Below are positions 42,914-52,723 of a stretch of 64,000 nt of DNA, piece after piece. Position numbers and translations under genes: made by a program. Source of the DNA: Actibacterium lipolyticum (GTDB lineage: Bacteria; Pseudomonadota; Alphaproteobacteria; Rhodobacterales; Rhodobacteraceae); the NCBI RefSeq assembly GCF_900184935.1, contig NZ_FXYE01000001.1:1550001-1614000 (forward strand). Direction: 5' to 3'. Under the pieces are notes generated by a model, which searched no databases, was not told the origin of the DNA, and saw only the letters and a list, made by a program, of their open reading frames with translations. The first letter of the stretch is position 1, and every line of letters begins with the position of its first letter.

Positions 42914-43920
42914 ACTGATTTCCCCCGGAACAGTCCGGTTGGCCGGAACAGAAGCACGATGATCAAGATTACGAAGGACACCGCGAACTTATAGTCAGTC
43001 GAAAGCAACTGAACGAGGCTGTTAGGTTCCAACCCCTCAGGAGCAAGATAGGTCAGCACCTTTTTCCAAGCGTAGGTTACCGTCACTTCGGAAAAGGCAA
43101 TGACGAAGCCGCCGACGATTGCGCCCAACGGGTTCCCAAGCCCGCCAACGATTGCCGAAGCAAAGATTGGCAGCAGAAGCTGGAAATAGGTGAACGGCTT
43201 AAAGCTTTTGTCCAAGCCATAGAGAACGCCAGCGATCGTGGCCAAGGCCGCAACGATGATCCAAGTGATCGCCACAACGCGGTCTGGGTTGATGCCAGAC
43301 AGCAGTGCCAGATCTTCGTTATCGGAAAAGGCGCGCATCGATTTGCCGGTCCGGCTGTGGTTCAGGAACCAAAACAAAAGCGCCACAACGACAACGGCAG
43401 TCACAATCGTGATCCCTTGGGTCGTCCGAAGGGCCAAGCCTTCGCTAAGGCCGGTCATTGTCTTGAATTCGCGCGCGGTGATGATGAAACGTTCGCCGTC
43501 GGCAAAGCGCTGATCGTCTGGCCCGATGATGAAACGGACAAGGCCGTTCATGATGAACATCACACCAATCGAAACGATCACAAGGATCACCGGCGCCGCT
43601 TTTTGTTTGCGATAGAACTGATAGACCAGCTTATCGGTTCCCAGGACCAACAGTGCAGTCGCAGCAATGCCAAAGGGCAGGGCAAGCAGTGCTGTGGGAA
43701 GAACGCCCAGCGAAATACCGGCGTTTTGGAAGGCCCAAGTCACCAAAACGGTGACCATGGTACCAAACGCCATCGTGTCGCCATGGGCGAAGTTGGAAAA
43801 CCGCAGGATGCCATAGATCAACGTCACGCCCAACGCCCCAAGCGCAAGCTGCGCGCCGTAAGCGGTGGCCGGGATCAGAACGAAGTTGGAAAGCGCGACA
43901 AGCGCATTAAGGAATTCCAT
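42910..43920 (-). CDS. livH: branched-chain amino acid-type ABC importer permease LivH
   Basis: The second permease has 336 residues with about eight membrane segments. The family markers are GVTLIYGILRFSNFAHGD near residue 31 and the ATPase contact RTGKSMRAFSDNEDLALLSGI near residue 190. It starts with ATG at 43920, where that base also ends the stop codon of the preceding small gene (one-base overlap), and its own stop overlaps the livM start by four bases. Tight packing indicates one transcript. Confidence 0.92.
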   Translation of the reverse strand: MEFLNALVALSNFVLIPATAYGAQLALGALGVTLIYGILRFSNFAHGDTMAFGTMVTVLVTWAFQNAGISLGVLPTALLALPFGIAATALLVLGTDKLVYQFYRKQKAAPVILVIVSIGVMFIMNGLVRFIIGPDDQRFADGERFIITAREFKTMTGLSEGLALRTTQGITIVTAVVVVALLFWFLNHSRTGKSMRAFSDNEDLALLSGINPDRVVAITWIIVAALATIAGVLYGLDKSFKPFTYFQLLLPIFASAIVGGLGNPLGAIVGGFVIAFSEVTVTYAWKKVLTYLAPEGLEPNSLVQLLSTDYKFAVSFVILIIVLLFRPTGLFRGKSV

Positions 43921-44288
43921 CAGTCTGCTCCCTCGCAGGTGCCATGATAGCTGACGTTAACGGGTTCCCCATACCAGCTGTTAGTGGCGTAAAAGGCACT
44001 GCCGTCTTCAAATACGCTTAGCAGATGAAGTGTGTCAGCGGTGACGGGGGAAACGAAGGCACGCAATGCAACACTGTCGCCTGCGACAGCGGACATCGAT
44101 GTGTCGCCTGCCACGCTGCTCAGCGTCCAGCCTGCGCCGTCATCTGCCATTTCAAGATGGAAGGCCGTTTCTTGACAGGCGTCGGTGGCAAAACATTCGG
44201 ATGTGAACGCGCAGTTCAGCGTTTCGGCAAAGCTGGGCAAGGCCGTGGCCGATAGCAGCACGCCGGTAAGACAAAGGATACGAGTCAT
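43920..44288 (-). CDS. small exported cysteine protein inserted in the Liv operon
   Basis: The 122-residue protein has a clear signal peptide (residues 1-21, ending PSFA), then a mature part with four cysteines (C26, C32, C38 and one five residues from the end), which could form two disulfides. It lies two bases after livF and overlaps livH by one base, so it is translated with the importer. I recognise no family. A periplasmic helper for the transporter or its binding protein is one reading, based only on position. Confidence 0.72.
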   Translation of the reverse strand: MTRILCLTGVLLSATALPSFAETLNCAFTSECFATDACQETAFHLEMADDGAGWTLSSVAGDTSMSAVAGDSVALRAFVSPVTADTLHLLSVFEDGSAFYATNSWYGEPVNVSYHGTCEGAD

Positions 44289-44290
44289 GA

Positions 44291-45001
44291 TCAGCCTCCC
44301 AAGAACGTGCGGCGGACTTCGGGGTTCGCCAAAAGCGCAGGCCCGGTATCGGTGTATGCGTTGGCCCCCTGAACAAGAACATAGCCAGTGTCCGCGATCT
44401 CCAGCGCTTGGCGGGCGTTTTGTTCCACCATCAGGATCGAAATCCCGGTGCGCGCTACTTCGATGATGCGGTCAAACAGTTCGTCCATCACGATGGGCGA
44501 AACGCCGGCTGTCGGTTCATCCAGCATCAAAAGCTTGGGCTGGGTCATCAGCGCGCGGCCAACGGCGACCTGCTGGCGTTGCCCGCCAGAAAGTTCGCCT
44601 GCGGGCTGACGGCGTTTGTCGCGCAGGATTGGGAACAGATCATAAATCTGTTCCATCGTGTCGCGGATGTCGTCGTTTCGCAGAAAGGCACCCATTTCAA
44701 GGTTTTCTTCGACGGTCATCGACGTGAAGATGTTGTTCACCTGCGGCACAAAACCCATACCCTTGGCCACGCGGGCCTGTGGGGACAGGGCGGTGATGTC
44801 TTCGCCATCCAACCGAACAGATCCGGTGTGAATGTTAAGCATCCCGAACACGGCCTTCATCGCAGTGGATTTACCTGCGCCGTTCGGGCCGACGATTACC
44901 GCGATCTTTCCGCGCTCCACGGCGATCGTACAGCCATGCAGAATATCTGCACCGCCATAGCCGCCGGTCATGTTTTCACCAATCAGGAAGGGTTCAGACA
45001 T
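44291..45001 (-). CDS. livF: branched-chain amino acid-type ABC importer ATPase LivF
   Basis: The 236-residue nucleotide-binding subunit has Walker A GPNGAGKST at about 38-46, signature LSGGQRQQ near 137-144 and Walker B LLMLDEP near 157-163. An unusually strong AAGGAGGAGGAG ribosome site, inside the end of livG, precedes ATG 45001, and the genes overlap by eight bases. Confidence 0.93.
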   Translation of the reverse strand: MSEPFLIGENMTGGYGGADILHGCTIAVERGKIAVIVGPNGAGKSTAMKAVFGMLNIHTGSVRLDGEDITALSPQARVAKGMGFVPQVNNIFTSMTVEENLEMGAFLRNDDIRDTMEQIYDLFPILRDKRRQPAGELSGGQRQQVAVGRALMTQPKLLMLDEPTAGVSPIVMDELFDRIIEVARTGISILMVEQNARQALEIADTGYVLVQGANAYTDTGPALLANPEVRRTFLGG

Positions 45002-45785
45002 TGGTCTCCTCCTCCTTCTTCTTATTTTTCAAGCCAGTACCGAGGTAAGCTTCAATCACGGCTTCGTTTTCCATGATGTGATCGGCGGACCCTTTGGCCA
45101 GCACTTTACCTTCGGCCATAACGATGACTGGATCACAAAGCCGGGCGATGAAATCCATATCGTGTTCGATAAGACAGAACGTATAGCCACGCTCTTTGTT
45201 CAGGCGCACGATGGCATCGCCGATTGTGTTCAGCAGGGTGCGGTTCACACCTGCGCCGACCTCATCCAGAAACACGATCTTGGCGTCGACCATCATGGTG
45301 CGGCCCAGTTCCAGCAGCTTTTTCTGGCCGCCTGACATGTTCCCGGCTTTTTCATCCGCCAGATGATCGATTGTCAGAAACTCTAACACCTCATCGGCTT
45401 TTTTCGCCAGTTCACGCTCTTCTTGGGCGACAGCACCGCGATTGAACCAAGCGCTCATCAGGCCTTCGCCGGATTGATTGCCCGGAACCATCATCAGATT
45501 TTCGCGTACGGTCATCGAAGAAAATTCGTGCGCAATCTGGAACGTTCGCAGCAGGCCTTTGTGAAACAGCTCGTGTGGGGGAAGGCCAGTGATGTCCTCT
45601 CCCGCCATTGTAACGCGACCCGACGTTGGCTTAAGAACCCCAGCGATCACATTGAAAAGAGTTGATTTTCCGGCGCCGTTAGGGCCGATTAGTCCGGTGA
45701 TGGACCCTTCGGCAATCTCTATCGAGGCGCCATCGACGGCCCGAAAGCCCCCGAAGTGTTTGTGTATATCCTGGGCGACGATCAT
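44994..45785 (-). CDS. livG: branched-chain amino acid-type ABC importer ATPase LivG
   Basis: The 263-residue partner of LivF has Walker A GPNGAGKST near residues 35-43, signature MSGGQKK near 154 and Walker B IVFLDEVGAGV, where the usual proline after DE is replaced by valine. The family C-terminus follows (VIVMAEGKVLAKG). It ends in a run of lysines and glutamates that overlaps the livF start. A hairpin lies between it and livK. Confidence 0.92.
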   Translation of the reverse strand: MIVAQDIHKHFGGFRAVDGASIEIAEGSITGLIGPNGAGKSTLFNVIAGVLKPTSGRVTMAGEDITGLPPHELFHKGLLRTFQIAHEFSSMTVRENLMMVPGNQSGEGLMSAWFNRGAVAQEERELAKKADEVLEFLTIDHLADEKAGNMSGGQKKLLELGRTMMVDAKIVFLDEVGAGVNRTLLNTIGDAIVRLNKERGYTFCLIEHDMDFIARLCDPVIVMAEGKVLAKGSADHIMENEAVIEAYLGTGLKNKKKEEETNV

Positions 45786-45834
45786 ACCCTGATACCCCTT
45801 TTTGGGTCTTTGAACCCTTGTTGTTTTACGAAAC

Positions 45835-45857
45835 AGCCCGGACGTTTCGCCCGGGCT
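45835..45857 (-). terminator. hairpin between livK and livG
   Basis: On the minus strand AGCCCGG pairs with CCGGGCT around a nine-base loop, followed by GTTTCG. It lies about 25 bases after the livK stop, a place where partial termination or mRNA protection would raise binding-protein levels over the membrane subunits. Confidence 0.55.
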
Positions 45858-45881
45858 GCCTGTAGTGTCAAAATGTGAAAC

Positions 45882-47078
45882 TTAGCGGTAACGCGCGGTT
45901 TCCATCTTACCGTCTTTGAACTCAATCTCACGATAGCTGCCAGCGGATTCGCCGGGGCCAATTAGTTCAACTGCGGTTGCGCCGACATAGTCGATGTCGC
46001 CACCTTCAGCCAAAATCTTGAGCGCTTTTTCAAGCTCACCAGGGAAGATTTCTTCGCCAGGTGCGTTGGCAACATCCATGACTTTGCTCTGATAGTCAGC
46101 AGGTTCTGCCGAACCAGCCGCTTGCATCGCCAGCATGATCAGTGCCGCAGCATCATAGCTTTCGCCAACATAGGGGGAGTCGCCTGTGAAGCCAGCCGCT
46201 GCAGCCATATCCAGCATCATCGTCGCGCCGTTGCTGTCGGTGCCGGGAACGGTACCGAAGGAGCCATCGATGTCAGAGCCAAAGTTTTCTTCCAGCGCCG
46301 CGCCGATCATCCCATCAGGGAAGACAAACGTGTCAAACGCACCGCTATCAAGCGACGCGCGCACAACGCCTGCACCGCCTTGGTCAACATAACCAGCAAC
46401 AACAAGGGCTTCGCCACCGGCGGATGCCAATGCGCCAACTTCAGCAGAATAGTCAGCTTTGCCGTCTTCGTGCGCAGTGCTTAGGGTAACCGAACCACCA
46501 GCAGCTTCGAATGCAGACTGAAAGCTGTCTGCAAGGCCTTTGCCGTAGTCGTTGTTGGTATAGGTCAGAGCAACTTCTTTTACGCCGCGATCCATCAGAA
46601 CCTGAGTCAGCACTGCACCCTGACGTGCGTCAGAAGGCGATGTGCGGAAGAACAGGCCGTTGTCTTCAGCTGCCGAAAGAGCAGGCGAAGTTGCGGATGG
46701 TGAAATCATAACGATGCCGTTTGGCACCGCGACGTTTGCAAGAACTGCACCGGTTACGCCCGAACAGTCAGAGCCCATGATGCCTTTAACGCCGTCAGAT
46801 GTGATCAGACGCTCAGCGGCGGCGGTAGCCGCAGCAGCGTCAACACATGTGCCATCTGCACGAACTGGCATCACAGTTGAGCCACCCAGAAATGCGCCAG
46901 AATCGGACACTTCTTTCATTGCCAATTCGGCACCGCTTGCCATCGACGGCGTCAGCGATTCAATTGGGCCAGTGAAGCCCAACAGAATGCCCAGCTTCAC
47001 CTCACCAGCGTGAGATGCGGCCATAGCGCCGGATGCAGCAACGGCCGACATTGCAGTGGCCATCAGAAACTTTTTCAT
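45882..47078 (-). CDS. periplasmic binding protein of Liv-type ABC importer
   Basis: The 398-residue protein has a signal peptide (residues 1-20, ending GAMA) and a type I periplasmic binding fold beginning KLGILLGFTGPIESLTPSM. Family features VPNGIVMISPSATSPALS (ligand side chains) and DRGVKEVALTYTNNDYGKG are present. It opens the transporter operon, 112 bases after the GlxA-type regulator gene. The ligand is unknown. Given the dehydrogenase downstream, a methylated amine or amino acid derivative is as likely as leucine. Confidence 0.92.
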   Translation of the reverse strand: MKKFLMATAMSAVAASGAMAASHAGEVKLGILLGFTGPIESLTPSMASGAELAMKEVSDSGAFLGGSTVMPVRADGTCVDAAAATAAAERLITSDGVKGIMGSDCSGVTGAVLANVAVPNGIVMISPSATSPALSAAEDNGLFFRTSPSDARQGAVLTQVLMDRGVKEVALTYTNNDYGKGLADSFQSAFEAAGGSVTLSTAHEDGKADYSAEVGALASAGGEALVVAGYVDQGGAGVVRASLDSGAFDTFVFPDGMIGAALEENFGSDIDGSFGTVPGTDSNGATMMLDMAAAAGFTGDSPYVGESYDAAALIMLAMQAAGSAEPADYQSKVMDVANAPGEEIFPGELEKALKILAEGGDIDYVGATAVELIGPGESAGSYREIEFKDGKMETARYR

Positions 47079-47154
47079 TTTTTAACTCCCGTGTTGGAAC
47101 GTTATTCCACGCTGAAGCGTAGATCGGTGTTTTGGAAAAGGGAAGACCACACAA

Positions 47155-47181
47155 GCGACCAATGTTGGCGCTTTTGCGACC
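47155..47181 (-). promoter_or_regulatory. direct repeats GGTCGC ahead of livK
   Basis: On the minus strand GGTCGC occurs twice with starts 21 bases apart, that is two helical turns, ending about 75 bases before the livK start. AraC-family regulators often bind such same-face direct repeats. The shared core GTCGC is also in the palindrome at 41540-41556. Confidence 0.4.
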
Positions 47182-47190
47182 TTAGTCGTA

Positions 47191-48204
47191 TCAGATGGAT
47201 AGCCGCGCAGATTGGTTTCCGCGTTCACGATAAGGGGTTGTATTGTAGTGGGCGCGGTAGCATTTCGAGAAATGCGACGGCGATGCGAAACCGCAAGCTA
47301 ACGCAACGTTAATCACGCTCATATCCGTTTGCATCAGCAGGTTACGCGCTTTTTGAAGCCGCAGTTCCATATAGTATCGCTTGGGCGAACGGTTCAGATA
47401 TCGCCGGAACAATCGCTCCAACTGGCGCGTGCTCATGCCCACATCACTGGCAAGAACCGACGGCGAAATCGGTTCTTCAAGATTCTGCTCCATCATCTGG
47501 ATGACTTGGCTAAGTTTCGGATGACGCACACCGATTCTTGTGGGAATCGAAAGCCGCTGACTGTCCTGATCCGTACGGATCGAGGAATAGATCAACTGAT
47601 CCGCGACGGCATTGGCCAGCTCTTCGCCGTGATCCTCGGCAATCATTTTCAGAATCAAGTCGATGGAAGAGGTCCCGCCAGCTGTCGAAAGTCGGTTTCC
47701 ATCCATCACGAAGACCGACTTAGTCAGTTCCACATCGTCAAAGGCTTCGGTGAAGCTATCCTGATTCTCCCAGTGAATCGTCGCGCGCTTGCCATCCAGA
47801 AGCCCGGCTTTTGCCAGTGAATAAGACGCCGTGCACAGCCCGCCGATGATCAAACCGCGCCGTGCTTCGCGGCGAAGCCAGTTCAAAAGGCGTTTGGTCG
47901 TCGCCGCCTGAACGTCCACACCACCACAGACCAACATCACGTCGTCGCGTTTAAGCTCATCCAGATCGATGTCTAACTTGAAGGATGTTCCGTTGGAACT
48001 TTCGATGAATTCACCGCCTTCACCGGCAAGCGTCCACCGATAAAGCTCTTTGCCTGACATCCGGTTCGCAATCCGCAACGGCTCAATCGCGCATGCAAAA
48101 CAGAGCATGGTGAACTGATCCAGCAACACGAAGACAAAGGTCCGGGTGCGGGCCTCTGGATTGTCTATTTCGACCAGGAATTCTGGATTAAGGTGTTCGT
48201 CCAC
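47191..48204 (-). CDS. GlxA-family (DJ-1/PfpI plus AraC HTH) transcriptional regulator
   Basis: The 337-residue protein has an N-terminal DJ-1/PfpI-like sensing domain (about 20-190, with a glutamine amidotransferase-like elbow GGLCTAS) and a C-terminal AraC double HTH (about 230-330, ending ACGFASPSHFSKCYRAHYNTTP). GbdR, which activates betaine, dimethylglycine and sarcosine catabolism in Pseudomonas, has this same layout. I place the start at GTG 48204 with AAGGAG upstream; earlier TTG or ATG starts lack ribosome sites. It sits directly upstream of the importer, and control of that operon and the dehydrogenase is inferred. Confidence 0.88.
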   Translation of the reverse strand: MDEHLNPEFLVEIDNPEARTRTFVFVLLDQFTMLCFACAIEPLRIANRMSGKELYRWTLAGEGGEFIESSNGTSFKLDIDLDELKRDDVMLVCGGVDVQAATTKRLLNWLRREARRGLIIGGLCTASYSLAKAGLLDGKRATIHWENQDSFTEAFDDVELTKSVFVMDGNRLSTAGGTSSIDLILKMIAEDHGEELANAVADQLIYSSIRTDQDSQRLSIPTRIGVRHPKLSQVIQMMEQNLEEPISPSVLASDVGMSTRQLERLFRRYLNRSPKRYYMELRLQKARNLLMQTDMSVINVALACGFASPSHFSKCYRAHYNTTPYRERGNQSARLSI

Positions 48205-48382
48205 GCTGCTCTCCTTGCGGTGTGACATGTTAGCGAAAGCAGGTTTATTCACCGCAATCAAGAGAGGCGGCGTAATTCATTCATAGTCAACAGGTCGCAA
48301 TTGCCGATTTTACGGTAGCGCCAACAGCCAGCTTTCCCTATAACGACCAGCGCAAAACGCATATTTTTCTGGAGCAAAGACG

Positions 48383-49750
48383 ATGACCAAGTGGCAAAAA
48401 TCTGACTGGCGCAACAAGCCCCGGGTTCAGATGCCCGAGTATACGGACAAGGAAACGCTGGAGGCCGTGGAGGCTCAGCTCTCCAAGTATCCGCCGCTCG
48501 TCTTTGCTGGCGAAGCACGGAACCTGAAGAACAAGCTGGCCGCCGCGTCGCGTGGCGAAGCCTTCCTGTTGCAAGGTGGCGATTGCGCAGAAAGCTTTTC
48601 CGAGTTTTCGGCAGATACCATCCGCGACACGTTCAAGGTGTTGCTGCAGATGGCAATCGTGCTGACCTATGGCGCGAAAGTGCCCGTGGTGAAGGTTGGC
48701 CGGATGGCGGGGCAGTTCGCAAAACCGCGTTCCGCCGCCACCGAAACGATCAACGGCGTAGAGCTTCCTTCGTACCGTGGTGACATCATCAACGGGTTCG
48801 AATTCAACGAAGAATCGCGCGTGCCGGATGCAAACCGGATGCTGCAGGCTTACACCCAAGCGGCGGCTTCGCTGAACCTTCTTCGCGCGTTCTCTAAGGG
48901 TGGGTACGCCGATATTCACCACGTTCACAGCTGGACACTTGGCTTCACGGAACGCGAAGAGGCTGAAAAGTACCGCGAAATGGCCAGCCGCATCTCTGAC
49001 ACGCTTGATTTCATGTCGGCGGCAGGGGTGAATGCTGACACCAATTCCAAAATGGCGACGGTCGATTTTTTCACCTCGCACGAGGCGCTTCTTCTGGAAT
49101 ACGAAGAAGCACTGTGCCGGGTTGATAGTACATCGGGTCTGCCGGTGGCTGGCTCTGGCCACATGATCTGGATCGGCGATCGCACGCGTCAGCCTGACGG
49201 CGCGCATGTTGAATTTGCACGTGGCGTGCAAAACCCGGTTGGTCTGAAATGCGGCCCATCCATCAGCACGGACGACCTGAAAGTTCTGATCGAAAAGCTG
49301 AACCCGTCAAACGAAGCGGGTCGTCTGACCCTGATCGCGCGATTTGGTGCGGGGAATGTCGGTGATCATCTGCCGCGACTCGTTCGTGCGGTAGAAGAGA
49401 TGGGCGCGAATGTGCTTTGGACGTGCGACCCGATGCACGGCAACACGATCAAATCGGCGACGGGTTACAAAACACGTCCGTTTGATAGCGTCCTGCGCGA
49501 AGTTCAGGAATTCTTCTCGGTTCACAAGGCTGAAGGTACTGTCCCGGGTGGCGTACATTTCGAAATGACCGGCAAGGATGTCACCGAATGCACCGGCGGC
49601 GTTCGTGCGGTTAGCGAGGAGGATCTTTCCTCGCGCTATCACACAGCTTGTGATCCACGTTTGAACGCCAGCCAAGCGCTGGAGCTTGCGTTCCTCGTTT
49701 CCGAGGAACTGAGCGGCATGCGTGCTGAAAAGCGGCGCGCAGTTCTTTAA
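48383..49750 (+). CDS. class II 3-deoxy-7-phosphoheptulonate synthase
   Basis: DAHP synthase joins phosphoenolpyruvate and erythrose 4-phosphate in the first step of aromatic amino acid synthesis. This is the plant-like class II form of 455 residues. It contains [13 protein letters not shown] near residue 40, the [11 protein letters not shown] metal-site region (about 57-67), KCGPSIS and [10 protein letters not shown] (about 350-360). GGAG lies nine bases before ATG 48383. Its end overlaps the convergent PAS gene by four bases. Confidence 0.96.
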   Translation: MTKWQKSDWRNKPRVQMPEYTDKETLEAVEAQLSKYPPLVFAGEARNLKNKLAAASRGEAFLLQGGDCAESFSEFSADTIRDTFKVLLQMAIVLTYGAKVPVVKVGRMAGQFAKPRSAATETINGVELPSYRGDIINGFEFNEESRVPDANRMLQAYTQAAASLNLLRAFSKGGYADIHHVHSWTLGFTEREEAEKYREMASRISDTLDFMSAAGVNADTNSKMATVDFFTSHEALLLEYEEALCRVDSTSGLPVAGSGHMIWIGDRTRQPDGAHVEFARGVQNPVGLKCGPSISTDDLKVLIEKLNPSNEAGRLTLIARFGAGNVGDHLPRLVRAVEEMGANVLWTCDPMHGNTIKSATGYKTRPFDSVLREVQEFFSVHKAEGTVPGGVHFEMTGKDVTECTGGVRAVSEEDLSSRYHTACDPRLNASQALELAFLVSEELSGMRAEKRRAVL

Positions 49751-50427
49751 TCGTTTGAACTGACCAATCGAAGGGCCGGGCGTTTTGCGTCTGGCCCTTT
49801 TTCATTGCTGCCTTTGGCGTCGAACGAGGCCGCAGTTTCAGCAAACCCTGCGGCGGCCTGGACCGGGGCGCTGACACGGTGCACCTCAATGGGTTTGCTT
49901 TGAACGTTGTCGATGACGAACCGACGCGGTGCATTGCCAATCTGCCCCTCGCTGATCAGGCAGCCTAGGGCGCGGTTCACCTCTCCGACTTCGTTGTGTA
50001 GCGGCAAAAGAAGCATTCCAGCATCAAGCGCGGGTTTCCCAAGGCCACCTTCGCCAGACAGTGTCAGGCGAATGGTCTGAGGGGTATCGAAAAGGTTTTC
50101 GATCTGGTCGCCCAATAGCTCGCGCCCAGAAGGGGCGAACAAAGCCGACAATGGCATGCCGCGCACATCCATCCCCATCAATGCGGTCAGGTGCTGACCA
50201 GCAAGACGGAACCGCGCAACGTTGGGGGCGACGCGTTCCAAGACAAATGCAAATTCAAGCGCACGTTCAAGGCCGCGTGGATCAACATCCGACCGCGCTG
50301 GCATAGAGCGGCCCGAACGCAACCCTTCCCAGTATGCTTCGACTTCGTTGAGTATCGGAAAACGCATTTTGTCCTGATAGTTAGAAAGAGGCACAACTTT
50401 GGCCCCACCTGAAAACATACGCATCAT
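49747..50427 (-). CDS. PAS-domain protein (PAS_5-like)
   Basis: The 226-residue protein has a central PAS-like region (about 30-160) with [22 protein letters not shown], a segment I associate with the PAS_5 family of alphaproteobacteria, then LALxG-type [15 protein letters not shown]. There is no kinase, cyclase or DNA-binding domain, so it probably works by protein contact or by sensing a small ligand. ATG 50427 follows AAGGGG; the upstream frame is not supported. No function is assigned. Confidence 0.72.
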   Translation of the reverse strand: MMRMFSGGAKVVPLSNYQDKMRFPILNEVEAYWEGLRSGRSMPARSDVDPRGLERALEFAFVLERVAPNVARFRLAGQHLTALMGMDVRGMPLSALFAPSGRELLGDQIENLFDTPQTIRLTLSGEGGLGKPALDAGMLLLPLHNEVGEVNRALGCLISEGQIGNAPRRFVIDNVQSKPIEVHRVSAPVQAAAGFAETAASFDAKGSNEKGPDAKRPALRLVSSND

Positions 50428-50562
50428 GATAACCCCTTGCCGAACGCGTTGACCCCGGTGCCGTTGTCGCAACGCTTAACAGTATGCTAACGCTATGCAG
50501 ACACGGTTACCTAAACGTTAATATGGCATGAATGCCGAAGGCTGAGGGGCAAAATAAGTTAA

Positions 50563-51453
50563 ATGGTTAATTCAATGACCGGGTTTGCCGTGGCAACAGG
50601 CAGCCAGAAAGCATACCGCTGGACGTGGGAAATACGCAGTGTAAACGCCAAGGGGCTGGATCTTCGGCTTCGGGTTCCCGATTGGATCGGTGGGTTGGAA
50701 CAGGCCATCCGTGGCGAGCTTCCGAAAACGATCAAGCGCGGCAATGTAAGTATGACACTTCGCGTGATGCGAGAGGCTGGCGCCGAACCGCTAAAGCTGG
50801 ACCCGCATGTCTTGGACAACACGCTGGCGGCGTTGAAGCGGATCGAAACCGCCGCGTTGGAACACAACCTGCGCATCGCGCCGCCCACATCGGCAGATAT
50901 TCTGGCGATGAAGGGGGTCCAGTTTGTGGGTTCTAACGACGAAGATACCTCACCGCTTTTGGCGGGGCTGATGGAAGACCTGCCCAATCTGATCGACGCG
51001 TTCAACGACATGCGCGCGGGCGAGGGGGCCTCGCTTGGCGCTGTATTGCACGATCAGTTGGGCACGATTGAAACCCTTATCGGTCAGGCGATGGACGAAG
51101 CCTTGCACCGGCAGGATCAGATGGCCGACACGCTGCGCTCTAACCTGGCGCGAGTGATGGACCATAGCGAAGGCGCCGATGATGCCCGCGTGGCCCAAGA
51201 ATTGGCGTTGATCGCGGTAAAAGCCGACATTCGCGAAGAACTGGACCGGCTAGAAGCGCATGTATTGGCCGCGCGCCAGTTGCTTGCCGCAGATGAACCC
51301 GTGGGGCGAAAGCTTGATTTCCTGATGCAGGAATTTAACCGCGAGGCGAATACCTTATGCTCCAAATCTCAGTCCACCGCGTTGACCCGGATCGGCCTTG
51401 ACCTAAAGGCCACGATCGATCAGATGCGCGAGCAAGTTCAAAACGTGGAGTAA
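50563..51453 (+). CDS. YicC-family endoribonuclease
   Basis: The 296-residue protein starts MVNSMTGFA, the typical YicC beginning, and carries the family end HPVGRKLDFL-like segment (PVGRKLDFLMQEFNREANTLCSKS, about residues 245-268, split here by the residue limit). YicC proteins are RNA-cleaving and often sit next to gmk, as here, with three bases between. A GAGGGG site lies somewhat far upstream of ATG 50563. Confidence 0.9.
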   Translation: MVNSMTGFAVATGSQKAYRWTWEIRSVNAKGLDLRLRVPDWIGGLEQAIRGELPKTIKRGNVSMTLRVMREAGAEPLKLDPHVLDNTLAALKRIETAALEHNLRIAPPTSADILAMKGVQFVGSNDEDTSPLLAGLMEDLPNLIDAFNDMRAGEGASLGAVLHDQLGTIETLIGQAMDEALHRQDQMADTLRSNLARVMDHSEGADDARVAQELALIAVKADIREELDRLEAHVLAARQLLAADEPVGRKLDFLMQEFNREANTLCSKSQSTALTRIGLDLKATIDQMREQVQNVE

Positions 51454-51456
51454 AGA

Positions 51457-52098
51457 ATGGCAGATCGGCGCGGGCTTCTTATCATCCTGTCTTCACCGTC
51501 TGGCGCAGGGAAGTCGACCTTGGCCAAACGGTTGCGTGAATGGGACCCGTCCATTCGGTTTTCGGTGTCGGCCACAACCCGGACGCCACGCCCCGGCGAG
51601 GTCGACGGAAAAGACTATTACTTCATCAGTGAAACCGAATTCAAACGGCAGGTGGCCGAAGGCGAGATGCTGGAACACGCGCATGTTTTCGGTAACTTCT
51701 ACGGTTCTCCTAAGGGTGCGGTGCAAGAAGCGATTGATGCAGGGCAGGACGTTCTGTTCGACATTGACTGGCAGGGCGCACAGCAAATCCGAAACTCTTC
51801 GTTGGGGCAGCACACTCTTTCAATCTTTTTGCTTCCACCGTCGATCACCGAACTTCGCCGTCGCCTGGAAAGCCGGGGGCAAGACAACGAAGACGTCATA
51901 ACGCGCCGGATGCAGAAAAGCTGGGATGAGATCAGCCACTGGGATGGTTACGACTTCGTTCTGGTGAACGATGATCTTGACCAGACAGAGGTTGATCTGA
52001 AAACTGTGATCACGGCGATCCGTCTGCGGCGCTCGCAACAGCCGGACCTTTTGGATCATGTTCGCAAATTGCATGCAGAGTTTGAGGAAAACCAATGA
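51457..52098 (+). CDS. gmk: guanylate kinase
   Basis: Gmk phosphorylates GMP to GDP and helps recycle cGMP. The 213-residue protein has the P-loop [10 protein letters not shown] at 12-21, the GMP-binding region [21 protein letters not shown] near 39-58 (given in part) and [17 protein letters not shown] near 139. GGAG lies just before ATG 51457. Its stop overlaps the next gene in an ATGA. Confidence 0.96.
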   Translation: MADRRGLLIILSSPSGAGKSTLAKRLREWDPSIRFSVSATTRTPRPGEVDGKDYYFISETEFKRQVAEGEMLEHAHVFGNFYGSPKGAVQEAIDAGQDVLFDIDWQGAQQIRNSSLGQHTLSIFLLPPSITELRRRLESRGQDNEDVITRRMQKSWDEISHWDGYDFVLVNDDLDQTEVDLKTVITAIRLRRSQQPDLLDHVRKLHAEFEENQ

Positions 52099-52625
52099 CC
52101 CTTTACGCGCTGGATGGTATTTCGCCGACCTTGCCCACAGACGGGGATTACTGGATCGCCCCGGATGCGAACCTCATCGGGAAGATCGCCGTCGGAAGCG
52201 CGGTTTCGGTCTGGTTTGGATGCACCCTGCGCGGAGATAATGAGCTGATCAGCTTGGGTGACGGCACGAACGTTCAGGAAAACGTTGTGTGTCACACTGA
52301 CATGGGGTTTCCATTAACCATTGGTAAGAATTGCACAATCGGGCACAAGGCGATGTTGCACGGCTGTACGATTGGCGACGAAACCCTCATTGGGATGGGC
52401 GCGACCGTTCTGAATGGTGCCAAAATCGGCAAGAACTGTCTGATTGGCGCTGGCGCATTGATAACCGAGGGCAAGGAAATTCCGGACGGTTCGCTGGTGA
52501 TGGGCGCGCCGGGTAAGGTGGTTCGCCAGCTAGATCAAGCCGCGATTGCCGGTCTGCGCGCCTCGGCGCTGCACTACCAAGAAAACATGCGCCGTTTTCG
52601 ACAAGGGTTGGTTCCCCACGCCTAG
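52095..52625 (+). CDS. gamma-class carbonic anhydrase-like protein
   Basis: The 176-residue protein is a left-handed beta helix with hexapeptide repeats. The family segments [33 protein letters not shown] and [11 protein letters not shown] carry the histidines that bind zinc in gamma carbonic anhydrases. Many relatives are inactive or of unknown activity (YrdA/PaaY group), so catalysis is likely but not certain. It is coupled to gmk by a four-base overlap. Confidence 0.88.
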   Translation: MTLYALDGISPTLPTDGDYWIAPDANLIGKIAVGSAVSVWFGCTLRGDNELISLGDGTNVQENVVCHTDMGFPLTIGKNCTIGHKAMLHGCTIGDETLIGMGATVLNGAKIGKNCLIGAGALITEGKEIPDGSLVMGAPGKVVRQLDQAAIAGLRASALHYQENMRRFRQGLVPHA

Positions 52626-52723
52626 GCCGAACGATCCTTTATGGCACAACACGCTTGCGCCAATTGGGGGCAAATCTGAAAGTGTTAGATTGGTGTTCGC
52701 GTGGCGTCCACGCGGATCAAAGA

